Assembly: GCA_031414805.1 (NCBI GenBank)
Contig: JANOQJ010000059.1
Location: 1 to 64,000, forward strand
Source: JAAFIW01 sp031414805
GTDB taxonomy: Bacteria; Pseudomonadota; Gammaproteobacteria; Burkholderiales; Burkholderiaceae_C
Direction: 5' to 3'
Length of the DNA stretch: 64,000 bases
The notes below the pieces were generated by a model that saw nothing but the letters and a program-made list of their open reading frames with translations, did no database searches and was not told the origin of the DNA. Of this stretch, positions 50,231 through 58,800 are shown piece by piece; the first letter of the stretch is position 1; every line of letters begins with the position of its first letter. The position numbers were made by a program, and so were the translations under genes.

Positions 50231-50503
50231 GTCTTCCTCTTGTTTAATTTCTCTAATTCAAATTAGTAGTAGATAGTAAGGACGGCTTGTTTCTGTGGGT
50301 AAGCCGTATTTTCTCTTTTTTTTCAAGCACTTAGCGACTTTAGAACTGTGTGTACACGGGTCTGTTTATGCAGATGGAAAAGATGAACAACTTTGCGATG
50401 TGGCAGTTCACTGTGGATAAGTCATCAGTTGTGCCAGCGTTGTCCACATAGTTGTCATGTTCGTGTCATGAAGCGTTTTGCAGGTTGCGAGGGACGTCAT
50501 GCA
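50231..50503. other. Candidate replication origin (oriC) between dnaA and dnaN
   Basis: Contains one perfect DnaA box on the reverse strand (TGTGGATAA at 50412-50420) and three close matches: TGTGGGTAA at 50294-50302, TTATGCAGA at 50366-50374 and TTGTCCACA at 50440-50448. An AT-rich run (ATTTTCTCTTTTTTTTC, about 50309-50325) could be the unwinding element. The position between dnaA and dnaN is typical for an origin. The density of boxes is modest, so the origin may extend to the dnaA-rpmH gap. Confidence 0.6.
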
Positions 50504-51913
50504 TCAGCCTTTCAGTGTTTGTTCGAGGACGTGTAGTTGCTGGTTCAGCTCGGTGAGCTGCTGCCGTTCGCCTGAGATCTTGCGTACAGCATGCAGCACA
50601 GTGGTGTGATCGCGCCCACCAAACAGCTCACCAATTTCGGGCAGGCTCTTCTGGGTGAGTTCTTTGGCCAGGTACATGGCAATTTGACGCGGCCTGGCAA
50701 TGCTGGCGGGGCGCTTTTTGCTGTACATGTCTGCTACTTTGATCTTGTAGTAGTCAGCGACGGTTTTCTGGATGTTCTCGACACTGATTTGCCGGTTCTG
50801 GATGGACAGCAGGTCGCGCAAGGCTTCTTTGGCCAGCGCAATGGAGACTTCTTTTTGGTTGAAGCGCGAATAAGCCAGGATTTTTCGCAAGGCACCTTCG
50901 AGTTCGCGTACGTTGGAGCGCACGTTTTTGGCGACGAAAAATGCCACTTCTTCCGGCATGTCAGCAGCTTCGGCGCGGGCTTTGTTGATCAGGATGGCAA
51001 CCCGCATTTCCAGCTCGGGGGGCTCAATCGCAACGGTAAGGCCGGAGTCAAAACGTGAGACCAGGCGTTCGTGGATGTCTGCCAGGCCCTTGGGATAGGT
51101 GTCGCTGGTCATCACGATGTGTGATTTTTTAGCCAGCAAGGCCTCAAACGCATTGAAAAACTCTTCTTGTGTGCGGTCTTTGTTTGCAAAAAACTGCACG
51201 TCGTCGATCAACAGGAGGTCCAGCGAGTGGTAGCGTTCCTTGAACTCGTCGAAAGTTTTACGCTGGTAGGCCTTGACGACATCTGAGACAAATTGCTCTG
51301 CATGAATGTACAAAACCTTGGAGTTGGGTTTGTCTGCCAGCAGTTTGTTGCCTACCGCATGAATCAGATGGGTCTTTCCAAGCCCCACACCGCCATAAAT
51401 AAACAAGGGGTTGTACAGGTGTCCTGGCGTGCTGGCGACATGCATGGCGGCGGCGCGTGCCATGCGGTTGGCTGTTCCTTCCACCAGCGTGTCGAAGCTC
51501 AGGGCAGTATTCAGCCGGTTCTTGAAGATGTTGGCGCTTGCCTCGTCGGGTTGCTTGATCCGCTCAATGTTGTCGCCTGGGACAAAGGCTGAGGGAATTT
51601 GTGGACGGATCAACATGTCCCGAGGAGTTAACACTAACTCCAACGCCACGGGTTGGCCGGACAGTTTCTCGAGAACGGATGAAAGGCGCGCCGCGTACTG
51701 GGTGCGCACCCAGTCCAGCTTGAAGCGGTTGCCTACATAAACGGTCACCTGGCTGAGGTCGTCCAGGACATTTGCGCTTAAGGGCCTGATCCAGGTGTTG
51801 AATTGCTGCTCGGGCAGTTCTTGGGCCAGTTGGTCAACGCAGGCCTGCCAAAGACTTTGCCCGATATCACCACCTGTGCCTGTACTTGCCTGGTTGTGGA
51901 ATCTCTCACTCAT
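50504..51913 (-). CDS. dnaA: Chromosomal replication initiator DnaA
   Basis: A 469-residue AAA+ protein. Domain I is LWQACVDQLAQELPEQQFNT, domain III has Walker A GGVGLGKTHLIHAVG and Walker B LLLIDDVQFF, and domain IV has the DnaA signature RDHTTVLHAVRKI. The AAA+ core and the box-binding helix are complete. It binds DnaA boxes and opens the origin. It is transcribed towards dnaN on the minus strand and divergent from rpmH, with two DnaA-box-like sites in its promoter region. Confidence 0.98.
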   Translation of the reverse strand: MSERFHNQASTGTGGDIGQSLWQACVDQLAQELPEQQFNTWIRPLSANVLDDLSQVTVYVGNRFKLDWVRTQYAARLSSVLEKLSGQPVALELVLTPRDMLIRPQIPSAFVPGDNIERIKQPDEASANIFKNRLNTALSFDTLVEGTANRMARAAAMHVASTPGHLYNPLFIYGGVGLGKTHLIHAVGNKLLADKPNSKVLYIHAEQFVSDVVKAYQRKTFDEFKERYHSLDLLLIDDVQFFANKDRTQEEFFNAFEALLAKKSHIVMTSDTYPKGLADIHERLVSRFDSGLTVAIEPPELEMRVAILINKARAEAADMPEEVAFFVAKNVRSNVRELEGALRKILAYSRFNQKEVSIALAKEALRDLLSIQNRQISVENIQKTVADYYKIKVADMYSKKRPASIARPRQIAMYLAKELTQKSLPEIGELFGGRDHTTVLHAVRKISGERQQLTELNQQLHVLEQTLKG

Positions 51914-52121
51914 ACGATGCAGGCATTGTGGATATTCATATTTTTTTGGGCTCCCAAGTTTAACTTGTCAAAGCCTTATCCCCAAGTTGCAGTGTGTGGG
52001 TTTGTGAGGTTGATGTTCCATTTTTTTCTGCATGGCAGCGGCCCTGGAAACGGTCAAAGTTGCCAAGGTCTGCAAAAGCAGGTGATAATCGCAGGCTTTT
52101 TGCCGAACTTAGAGAACCATC
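51914..52121. promoter_or_regulatory. dnaA/rpmH divergent promoter region with DnaA-box-like sites
   Basis: TGTGGATAT at 51928-51936 and TTATCCCCA at 51976-51984 each match the DnaA box at eight of nine positions. The first is close to the dnaA start and could autoregulate dnaA. The region also has to carry the rpmH promoter, but I cannot place its boxes with confidence. Confidence 0.55.
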
Positions 52122-52256
52122 ATGAAACGCACTTATCAGCCTTCCAAAATTCGCCGCGCCCGTACCCACGGCTTTTTGGCACGCATGAAGACGCGCGGCG
52201 GACAGGCCGTGATCAACGCGCGCCGTGCCAAAGGCCGCAAACGTCTGGCTGTTTAA
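52122..52256 (+). CDS. rpmH: Ribosomal protein bL34
   Basis: A 44-residue protein of the 50S subunit: MKRTYQPSKIRRARTHGFLA, RMKTRGGQAVINARRAKGRK, RLAV. This is the universally conserved sequence and full length. It opens the rpmH-rnpA-yidD-yidC-mnmE series and is divergent from dnaA. Confidence 0.98.
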   Translation: MKRTYQPSKIRRARTHGFLARMKTRGGQAVINARRAKGRKRLAV

Positions 52257-52361
52257 GCCTGGCTGTTCAAGCTTGGCAGTTCAAGTCACTTGGCGGTTCT
52301 CGGTGACCGCGCTTCCAGGCAAGTGCCGCGTTAACCGCTTATCTCCTTTACCGGTTCCCTT

Positions 52362-52769
52362 GTGCAGCGGCTCGCGACACGCGCGCAGTTCCAAGCTGTG
52401 CTAGCCGGAAAAACCATCGCGCGTAGCCCACATTTTGCGTTGCACCAGCTCGTTGATGGTCTGAATCCCGCATCCTCGACCGAATCACTGTTTCCCGTTC
52501 AAGACATCTGGATCGGTGCCATGGTGCCCAAGCGCTGGGCCAAGCGGGCGGTGACCCGCAATGCGATCAAGCGGCAGGTCTACACCATCAGCCGAGAACG
52601 CCATCAGGAATTTCCACCAACGGCGCATTTAGTTCGCTTGCGAAGTGGCTTCAACAAGACGCTTTTCGTCAGTGGTTCGTCTGCGGCTTTGAAGCAGGCG
52701 GTACGTACCGAGTTGAATGAGCTGCTGAATCAGCTGTCAAACAGCGCTTTGATCAGGACACGTGCATGA
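52362..52769 (+). CDS. rnpA: Ribonuclease P protein component
   Basis: A 135-residue basic protein that helps RNase P RNA process tRNA precursors. The signature AKRAVTRNAIKRQVY and the N-terminal RLATRAQFQAVLAGKTIARS are seen. The start is taken as GTG at 52362, 105 bases after rpmH. The stop overlaps the yidD start (ATGA). Confidence 0.93.
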   Translation: MQRLATRAQFQAVLAGKTIARSPHFALHQLVDGLNPASSTESLFPVQDIWIGAMVPKRWAKRAVTRNAIKRQVYTISRERHQEFPPTAHLVRLRSGFNKTLFVSGSSAALKQAVRTELNELLNQLSNSALIRTRA

Positions 52770-53056
52770 ACTCGAATCCCTCTTGGGCTGCCAGGTGTCT
52801 GATGGGCGTGGTAAAGGCTTACCGGTTGCTGCTCAGCCCCTGGTTGGGATCAGCCTGCAGGTTTGAGCCGACCTGCTCGGTTTATTCCCTGGGCGCGCTC
52901 CAGGCACATGGCGCCGCGGCGGGGAGCTACCTTACACTCGCACGGCTCGTTCGTTGCCACCCCTGGTGCGCTGGCGGACACGATCCGGTACCGGCGGAAA
53001 AACCCCGGTTTTTCTCCCGGCTTATCGATACTCAATCTTCAAAGAAGTCTTCATGA
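52766..53056 (+). CDS. yidD: Membrane protein insertion efficiency factor YidD
   Basis: A 96-residue protein. AYRLLLSPWLGSACRFEPTC and SVYSLGALQAHGAAAGSYLT are the family features, with a short amphipathic N-terminus. It helps YidC-dependent insertion. The usual third cysteine region is RCHPWCAGGHDPVP. It overlaps rnpA at its start and yidC at its end by four bases each. Confidence 0.95.
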   Translation: MNSNPSWAARCLMGVVKAYRLLLSPWLGSACRFEPTCSVYSLGALQAHGAAAGSYLTLARLVRCHPWCAGGHDPVPAEKPRFFSRLIDTQSSKKSS

Positions 53057-54768
53057 ACGACATTCGTCGCACGATTTTGTGGGTGATTTTTGGCTTTTCC
53101 ATGGTGTTGCTGTGGGACCAATGGCAGGTGCACAACGGGAACAAGGCGACCTTTTTCCCGTCGCCTGCAAAAACGACGACCAGCGTTGGGCCCAGCTCGA
53201 CAGGCACGTCCAGCGTCCCTGCAGCTTTGCCGAGCGCTCCTAACTCAGTAGCTGCTGGAGCAGTCCCATCGGCCACGAACGGCCAATCAGCCACTCAACT
53301 GCCGCCGACGGCAGCGCCGCAGGCCAGCTCCAAGCGGGTGGTGGTAACGACCGATGTGCTGCGGCTGACGCTTGACACAGAAGGTGGTTCGGTCGTGCGC
53401 AGTGAGTTTGTCAAACACACTGACATGGCTAGCAAAACCCAGAGCTTTGTGTTGCTGGATGAGAGTGCCAACCGCTTTTATGTGGCCCAAACCGGCCTGA
53501 TCGGCGGTAATTTCCCCACCCACAAAACGGCCATGTCGGTCAGCGAACAGCTTCAGTTGGCCGATGGCAGCAATGAACTGGTGGTGCGCTTTGAATCGCC
53601 TGATGTGGGCGGCGTCAAACTGGTAAAAACGTACACGTTACGCCGGGGTGCTTACGACATTGCCGTGAAGCACGAAGTCATTAACAACGGCACCGTGGCG
53701 GTGTCACCGCAGCTGTATCTGCAACTGGTTCGGGATGGCAACAAACCGCCGGGCGAATCGTCGTTCTATTCCACGTTCACTGGCCCGGCTGTGTACACCG
53801 AGGCCAAGAGATTCCAGAAGGTCGAATTCAGCGATATCGAAAAGAACAAAGCGGACTTTGAAAAACAGGCCAGCAATGGCTATGTTTCGGTCGTGCAGCA
53901 CTACTTTGCCACCGCCTGGTTGCTGGCAGACGGTGTCGCGCGCGACCTGTTCATGCGCAAGGTGGATACCAATATGTATGCGGCGGGCATGATTACATCG
54001 CTGGGCACCTTGGAGCCCAAGGCCAGCAAGGCACTGGAAGCCAAACTCTTTGTTGGGCCGCAAGAAGAAAAGATGCTGGAAACCCTGGCCCCTGGTCTTG
54101 AGCTGGTCAAAGATTACGGTTGGCTGACTATTTTGGCCAAGCCTTTGTACTGGTTGCTCGCGCAGATTCAGGCGGTTCTTGCCAATTGGGGTTGGTCCAT
54201 CATGGCCTTGGTGCTGCTGATCAAGATTGCGTTTTACTGGCTGAATGCCAAGGCTTACGCCAGCATGGCCAAGATGAAAGCGGTCAACCCGAAGGTCATG
54301 GAAATGCGCGAACGCTTGAAGGACAAGCCCCAGGAAATGCAACAGGAAATGATGCGGATCTACCGCGACGAGAAGGTCAACCCACTGGGTGGCTGCCTGC
54401 CGATGCTGGTGCAAATTCCAGTGTTCATCGCTTTGTACTGGGTGCTGCTGTCCAGCGTGGAAATGCGCAACGCGCCCTGGATTTTGTGGATCAATGACCT
54501 GTCGTCGCCCGACCCGTACTTTGTGTTGCCGTTGATCATGACGCTGACCACGGTGGTTCAGACCGCATTGAACCCGACGCCGCCGGATCCTTTGCAGGCC
54601 AAGATGATGTGGTTCATGCCGCTGGCGTTTTCGGTGATGTTTTTCTTTTTCCCGGCGGGTCTGGTGCTGTACTGGATTACCAACAACGTGTTGTCGATTG
54701 CGCAGCAGTGGATGATTAACACCCGCCTGGGTGTGCCGCCCGAGTTCAACCTGCCCAAGTTCAGTTAA
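53053..54768 (+). CDS. yidC: Membrane protein insertase YidC
   Basis: A 571-residue inner-membrane insertase of the Oxa1 superfamily. The N-terminal span is TILWVIFGFSMVLLWDQW, followed by a Ser/Thr/Ala-rich linker and the large periplasmic domain (RVVVTTDVLRLTLDTEGGSV onward). The conserved five-span core starts near YGWLTILAKPLYWLLAQIQA and ends SIAQQWMINTRLGVPPEF. The ATG at 53053 overlaps the yidD stop. The length is typical for gram-negative YidC. Confidence 0.97.
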   Translation: MNDIRRTILWVIFGFSMVLLWDQWQVHNGNKATFFPSPAKTTTSVGPSSTGTSSVPAALPSAPNSVAAGAVPSATNGQSATQLPPTAAPQASSKRVVVTTDVLRLTLDTEGGSVVRSEFVKHTDMASKTQSFVLLDESANRFYVAQTGLIGGNFPTHKTAMSVSEQLQLADGSNELVVRFESPDVGGVKLVKTYTLRRGAYDIAVKHEVINNGTVAVSPQLYLQLVRDGNKPPGESSFYSTFTGPAVYTEAKRFQKVEFSDIEKNKADFEKQASNGYVSVVQHYFATAWLLADGVARDLFMRKVDTNMYAAGMITSLGTLEPKASKALEAKLFVGPQEEKMLETLAPGLELVKDYGWLTILAKPLYWLLAQIQAVLANWGWSIMALVLLIKIAFYWLNAKAYASMAKMKAVNPKVMEMRERLKDKPQEMQQEMMRIYRDEKVNPLGGCLPMLVQIPVFIALYWVLLSSVEMRNAPWILWINDLSSPDPYFVLPLIMTLTTVVQTALNPTPPDPLQAKMMWFMPLAFSVMFFFFPAGLVLYWITNNVLSIAQQWMINTRLGVPPEFNLPKFS

Positions 54769-54781
54769 GCGACCTTCGGTC

Positions 54782-56152
54782 ATGGTGCGCGAGCCCATCG
54801 CTGCCATTGCCACCGCAGCAGGGCGCGGTGCGGTGGGCATCGTGCGGATCTCGGGTCCGGATGTGTCGCAGGTCATAGCGGCCGTGTGCGGGCGCAGTCT
54901 GCAACCGCGGCACGCAACGTACCTGCCTTTCCTGGCCGCTGATGGCGGTGTCATCGATCAGGGCTTGGCCCTTTACTTTCCCGCGCCACACTCTTACACC
55001 GGTGAACACGTGCTGGAGTTGCAAGGGCATGGTGGCCCGGTGGTCATGCAATTGTTGCTGGCGCGCTGCCTGCAAGCTGGGGCTGGTCTGGGCTTGCGCC
55101 TGGCGCGACCCGGGGAGTTCAGCGAGCGAGCGTTTTTGAACGACAAGCTGGATCTGGCACAGGCCGAGGCCGTGGCTGACTTGATCAATGCCAGCACGGA
55201 AGCCGCTGCGCGGGCCGCCAGCCGCTCGCTGGTGGGTGAGTTCTCACGCGAGGTCACGCAGCTAGGGCAAGCGCTGCTGCACCTGCGGGTGTTCGTCGAG
55301 GCAACGCTGGATTTTCCTGAGGAAGAAATTGACCGTTTGAGCTTGTTGGATATGCTCAAGCAGCTATCGAACACAGAGCAAAAACTCGAGCAGTTGATGG
55401 GCCGTGCGCGGCAAGGGGCCCTGTTGCAAGAGGGTCTGACGGTGGTGATTGCCGGACAGCCCAACGCTGGAAAAAGCTCTTTGTTGAATGCGCTGGCAGG
55501 CGCCGAGCTGGCGATCGTGACGCCGATTGCAGGCACCACGCGCGACAAGGTGCAGCAGACGATTCAGATTGAAGGCGTGCCCATTCGTGTGGTGGACACC
55601 GCTGGACTTCGCGACAGCGTGGACACGGTCGAGCAGATCGGTGTGGCCAGGGCGTGGCAGGAAATTGAGTCTGCGGACGCGGTGTTGTTCCTGCATGACC
55701 TCACACGCGCGGACTTGGCGGCGTATCAGCAGTCCGATGCGGCGATTCGGGCGCGTTTGGGCGAATTGGCTGTGGGCGTGCCGGTGGTGGATGTCTGGAA
55801 CAAGGCAGATTTGGCAACGGCTGCATTTGTGACGGAGCCCGGCGCTGTTGTTCTATCCGCTAAGACCGCGCAAGGGCTTGATTCACTCCGGCAGCGCCTG
55901 CTGACGCTGGCGGGCTGGCAGACGGTAGCAGAGGGTAATTTCAGTGCCCGCCAGCGCCACGTGCAGGCCCTGCGAATGACGGCTGAGCATGTGTTGCGTG
56001 CCCAGCAGCTTTTGGCGGCGCAAGCCCCGGCACTGGATTTGCTAGCTGAAGAGCTTCGCCTGTCCCATCGGGCGTTGGGCGAGATCACCGGTGGGCTGAG
56101 TGCTGATGATCTACTGGGAGCCATCTTCACGCAGTTTTGTATCGGTAAGTAA
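54782..56152 (+). CDS. mnmE: tRNA uridine 5-carboxymethylaminomethyl modification GTPase MnmE
   Basis: A 456-residue GTPase that works with MnmG on the wobble uridine of several tRNAs. The N-terminal folate-binding domain is IAAIATAAGRGAVGIVRISG, the G domain has GQPNAGKSSLLNALAGAELA (G1), IAGTTRD (G2), DTAGL (G3) and NKAD (G4), and the C-terminus ends in FCIGK with the catalytic cysteine. The ATG at 54782 is 13 bases after yidC. Codons for DMLKQLS contain a 15-base match to the dispersed repeat, which does not disturb the frame. Confidence 0.97.
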   Translation: MVREPIAAIATAAGRGAVGIVRISGPDVSQVIAAVCGRSLQPRHATYLPFLAADGGVIDQGLALYFPAPHSYTGEHVLELQGHGGPVVMQLLLARCLQAGAGLGLRLARPGEFSERAFLNDKLDLAQAEAVADLINASTEAAARAASRSLVGEFSREVTQLGQALLHLRVFVEATLDFPEEEIDRLSLLDMLKQLSNTEQKLEQLMGRARQGALLQEGLTVVIAGQPNAGKSSLLNALAGAELAIVTPIAGTTRDKVQQTIQIEGVPIRVVDTAGLRDSVDTVEQIGVARAWQEIESADAVLFLHDLTRADLAAYQQSDAAIRARLGELAVGVPVVDVWNKADLATAAFVTEPGAVVLSAKTAQGLDSLRQRLLTLAGWQTVAEGNFSARQRHVQALRMTAEHVLRAQQLLAAQAPALDLLAEELRLSHRALGEITGGLSADDLLGAIFTQFCIGK

Positions 56153-56348
56153 TTCGTTGGTTTTATTTCCCCCCTTGGTAACTCGGGCGTAACAAAACCA
56201 AATTGTTCACAATTCCATGTATCTTGTAGGGGTTCAAGGCTAAAGATCGGCATTGCCGAGGAGCCGTTTTGACGGCTAACGCTCTTAAACTGTTGGTATC
56301 TGTGGCAACTGTCGCGTGTAGGACACGCGGATTCGACGAAAGCGAACC

Positions 56349-57290
56349 ATGTCTTTTCTGTCTTGGCTATTCCCTGTCAAACCACAACGTGTGCGCCAGT
56401 CCATCCCTGAAAGCTCCGGGCTGTCACGTGCTGAGGCCACCCGGCCTGTTTCGTCGGATAAAAACAGCCCCGCTGCACCGCCCGGAAGCTCTGGTAACGC
56501 GCAGGCCGCCAACCGCAAAAACGAGCGTATGGCGCGCCGGGAGATGCTCTACAACGTGGTGCGGGAGTCGATGGTGCGCGCGGGCGTGTTGTCTGCCAGT
56601 TACAAATTCAAGGTGTTGTCGCTGGATGCGCGGGGTCGACAGTTCCTGGTCATGATGGATTTGGCGCGCGAGTTTGGTGGGCAGACAGAAGGATTGGCTG
56701 AAATTGAGGCCTTAATTGCGCAGAGCGCCAAGGCCAGATATGACATTTTGGTCAGTGCTGTGTACTGGCGTGTGAACGAACATGTCGCTGTGGGCCAGCT
56801 GCGCAGCCAGACGCCTGCTGTACGTATCTCTTCACCCGTTCCCCTGGACTCCAGCCCCTTGCCGTTGGAGACTGCGCCCGGGGCTTTGGAGGTTGCTGCG
56901 TCTGTGGACGCGACGGTTGCGCTGGGAACGCGGTCCCCCGCGGTTGCCGCAGCGATTGCCGCCGCGGTTGCCAGCGCACCCGTCAGCGCACCCGTCAGCG
57001 CAGCCCCGGCAGTAGATCCACAACGCTCCCCGCCCCGGTTTCAGCCGATTGAGGCTGACGAAGTTGCTGCGTTCAAGAAAGCGCTGGCGGCGGGGGTCAC
57101 CGCACCAGCAAAAGTTGCAGCGGCTGCTGTGGCAGCAACGGCAGCGGCGTCGGTTGTGGGCTTGGCAGCGGCGCGCACCAGCGGACCGCGCAACATCACG
57201 TTGCTGACGGGCTATGAGGAAACCGAAATGCCCGATCCCGACATGCCCATGCCCGCTTTGAGTGGCACGCAGTACGGCGATTTGATGTAA
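56349..57290 (+). CDS. Uncharacterised alanine-rich protein
   Basis: A 313-residue protein without signal peptide. An N-terminal basic, polar region leads to a compact segment (ARREMLYNVVRESMVRAGVL and YKFKVLSLDARGRQFLVMMD, about 61-155), which is the most conserved-looking part, then a Pro/Ala/Val-rich linker and a C-terminal tail with DPDMPMPALSGTQYGDL. I recognise no named family; similar proteins seem to occur near mnmE in Comamonadaceae (from memory). The 196-base gap before it holds no gene and should contain its promoter. Confidence 0.7.
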   Translation: MSFLSWLFPVKPQRVRQSIPESSGLSRAEATRPVSSDKNSPAAPPGSSGNAQAANRKNERMARREMLYNVVRESMVRAGVLSASYKFKVLSLDARGRQFLVMMDLAREFGGQTEGLAEIEALIAQSAKARYDILVSAVYWRVNEHVAVGQLRSQTPAVRISSPVPLDSSPLPLETAPGALEVAASVDATVALGTRSPAVAAAIAAAVASAPVSAPVSAAPAVDPQRSPPRFQPIEADEVAAFKKALAAGVTAPAKVAAAAVAATAAASVVGLAAARTSGPRNITLLTGYEETEMPDPDMPMPALSGTQYGDLM

Positions 57291-57412
57291 GGCAGTAGCG
57301 GGGCCAGGGACCCGCGATCCCGAGCCGCCTTGCCCCTCAGCGGGGTTTGTTGGGCTGATGCACCCGTAGACTCACTTGCTATTTTCCGCACACAGATTGC
57401 CAAGAGGAGGCC

Positions 57413-57862
57413 ATGAACGTACAGCAGCTAGTCGACGCGATCGCCGCCTTTGATGCGCATGATGCTTTGCAATCCAACCTCACCCTGGATGACTGGAAGC
57501 TGCTGGCACCCTATCTGTCGGTGCGTTTTTTAAAGCCAGGCGATGTGCTGATGCAGCGTGGCGACGCAGACCGGGAGCTGTACATCCTGGCTGAGGGGGA
57601 GCTGCAGGTCACGGTCGACAGCACGGTGCTGGCCAGCTTGAAGCCCGGCACCGTGGTGGGTGAGGGCACGTTTTTCTCGGGTCAGCCGCGCAGTGCGAAT
57701 GTGTTGGCTTCCAAGGCCGGTGTGGCTTGGGCCTTGACCTGGGAGAAGTTTGAGGCGATGTCGCTCAAGCAACCCCGCTTGTCTTTGCAACTGGTTAAAG
57801 GGCTGGCCGCTGTGCTGGCGGTGCGCATGCGCGAGGCTTTGCTGGTGGGCGAGTTCACTTGA
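57413..57862 (+). CDS. Cyclic nucleotide-binding domain protein
   Basis: A 149-residue protein consisting of one cNMP-binding domain: FLKPGDVLMQRGDADRELYI, LAEGELQVTVDSTVLASLKP, GTVVGEGTFFSGQPRSANVL. The phosphate-cassette region GEGTFFSGQPRSA has an arginine that would contact the phosphate. No DNA-binding domain is present, so it is a stand-alone sensor. The ATG follows AAGAGGAGG. Ligand unknown. Confidence 0.85.
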   Translation: MNVQQLVDAIAAFDAHDALQSNLTLDDWKLLAPYLSVRFLKPGDVLMQRGDADRELYILAEGELQVTVDSTVLASLKPGTVVGEGTFFSGQPRSANVLASKAGVAWALTWEKFEAMSLKQPRLSLQLVKGLAAVLAVRMREALLVGEFT

Positions 57863-57874
57863 TCGCCATTTAAT

Positions 57875-57935
57875 TTGCTATTGAATTAATAGCTGCTTGA
57901 GCAATAAAAATCAGGGCGGGTGGCACTTTTAGTGC
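57875..57935 (+). repeat. Dispersed intergenic repeat, copy 10
   Basis: TGCTATTGAATTAATAGCTG, CTTGAGCAATAAAAATCAGG and GCGGGTGGCACTTTTAGTGC. Lies between the cNMP-binding protein gene and the class II aldolase gene, which converge. Confidence 0.85.
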
Positions 57936-57957
57936 CTAAATTCGGCTTTGTATGGGC

Positions 57958-58725
57958 TCAAGTCTTGTAGCCGACATCCAGCCGGTCTGCCAGACGGATC
58001 AACGAAGGCCACACAAACGCGCCACCCAGACCACCGGTTTGCACCTTCATGGCCTGCGCTACGCCGCTGACGATTTGCGGATTGACGTTGATCAACGCGC
58101 CGCCGGCTTGGGCGTCGATTTGTATGCGGCAGGTGTTCTCGAAGGTGTACATCGACAAAAAAGCGTCGGCAATGCTTTTGCCCACCGTCAACAGGCCGTG
58201 GTTTCGCAGCATGAGAAAGTTGGCGGAGCCCAGATCCGCTTGTAGCCGTGGCTTTTCATCGTCTCGAAACGCCACGCCTTCGTAGTCGTGGTAGGCCAGA
58301 CTGGCCATCACAAAAGTGCTTTGCTGGCTGATCGGCAAAACGCCGCCCACTTGTGCGCTGACCGCCACGCCCGCGCGGGTGTGCACATGCAGCACGCACT
58401 GCGCGTCGGCCCGGGCCTCGTGCACGGCGCTGTGAATCACGAAGCCGGCCGGGTTCACGGGGAAGGGCGAGTCGTGCAGCTTGTTGCATTGCATGTCGAC
58501 CTTGACCAGGCTGGACGCCGTGATCTCGTCAAACATCAGGCCATACGGGTTGATCAGAAACTGGTGTTCCGGTCCGCTGACAACTTGCGGCAGTTTGGCG
58601 CTGATGTGGGTGAACACCAGATCGCTCCAGCCGTAGTGCGCCACCAGGCGGTAGCAGGCTGCCAGGTCTACGCGCAGTTGCCATTCTTCGGCGCTGACCA
58701 CTTCTTTGAGGGAGGGAATGTGCAT
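57958..58725 (-). CDS. Class II aldolase/adducin family protein
   Basis: A 255-residue cytoplasmic protein. WQLRVDLAACYRLVAHYGWS and DLVFTHISAKLP begin the fold, and the zinc ligands are in VLHVHTRAGVAVS (HVH) and MLRNHGLLTVG (H). EARADAQCVLHVH is as usual. Family members split sugar phosphates or act as decarboxylases of hydroxy acids; the subgroup with VSAEEWQLRVDLAAC is of unknown substrate. The ATG at 58725 follows AGGAGA. Repeat copies flank both ends. Confidence 0.85.
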   Translation of the reverse strand: MHIPSLKEVVSAEEWQLRVDLAACYRLVAHYGWSDLVFTHISAKLPQVVSGPEHQFLINPYGLMFDEITASSLVKVDMQCNKLHDSPFPVNPAGFVIHSAVHEARADAQCVLHVHTRAGVAVSAQVGGVLPISQQSTFVMASLAYHDYEGVAFRDDEKPRLQADLGSANFLMLRNHGLLTVGKSIADAFLSMYTFENTCRIQIDAQAGGALINVNPQIVSGVAQAMKVQTGGLGGAFVWPSLIRLADRLDVGYKT

Positions 58726-58739
58726 AACGTATCTCCTGT

Positions 58740-58800
58740 TTGCTATCAAATCAATAGCTGTTTGAGCAGTATCTACAAGGGCGGGTGGCTGATTTGATGC
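58740..58800 (+). repeat. Dispersed intergenic repeat, copy 11
   Basis: TTGCTATCAAATCAATAGCT, GTTTGAGCAGTATCTACAAG and GGCGGGTGGCTGATTTGATGC. It fills the gap between the aldolase-family gene and the FMN reductase gene. Confidence 0.85.

Noticed and set aside
53240..53262. Repeat-like GTAGCTGCTGGAGCAGT in yidC.
   Set aside because: It differs from the repeat core in the loop and encodes a normal alanine-rich linker; judged chance.
53704..54954. A 416-residue minus-strand frame opposite yidC.
   Set aside because: Histidine- and glutamine-rich shadow without motifs; yidC on the other strand is certain.
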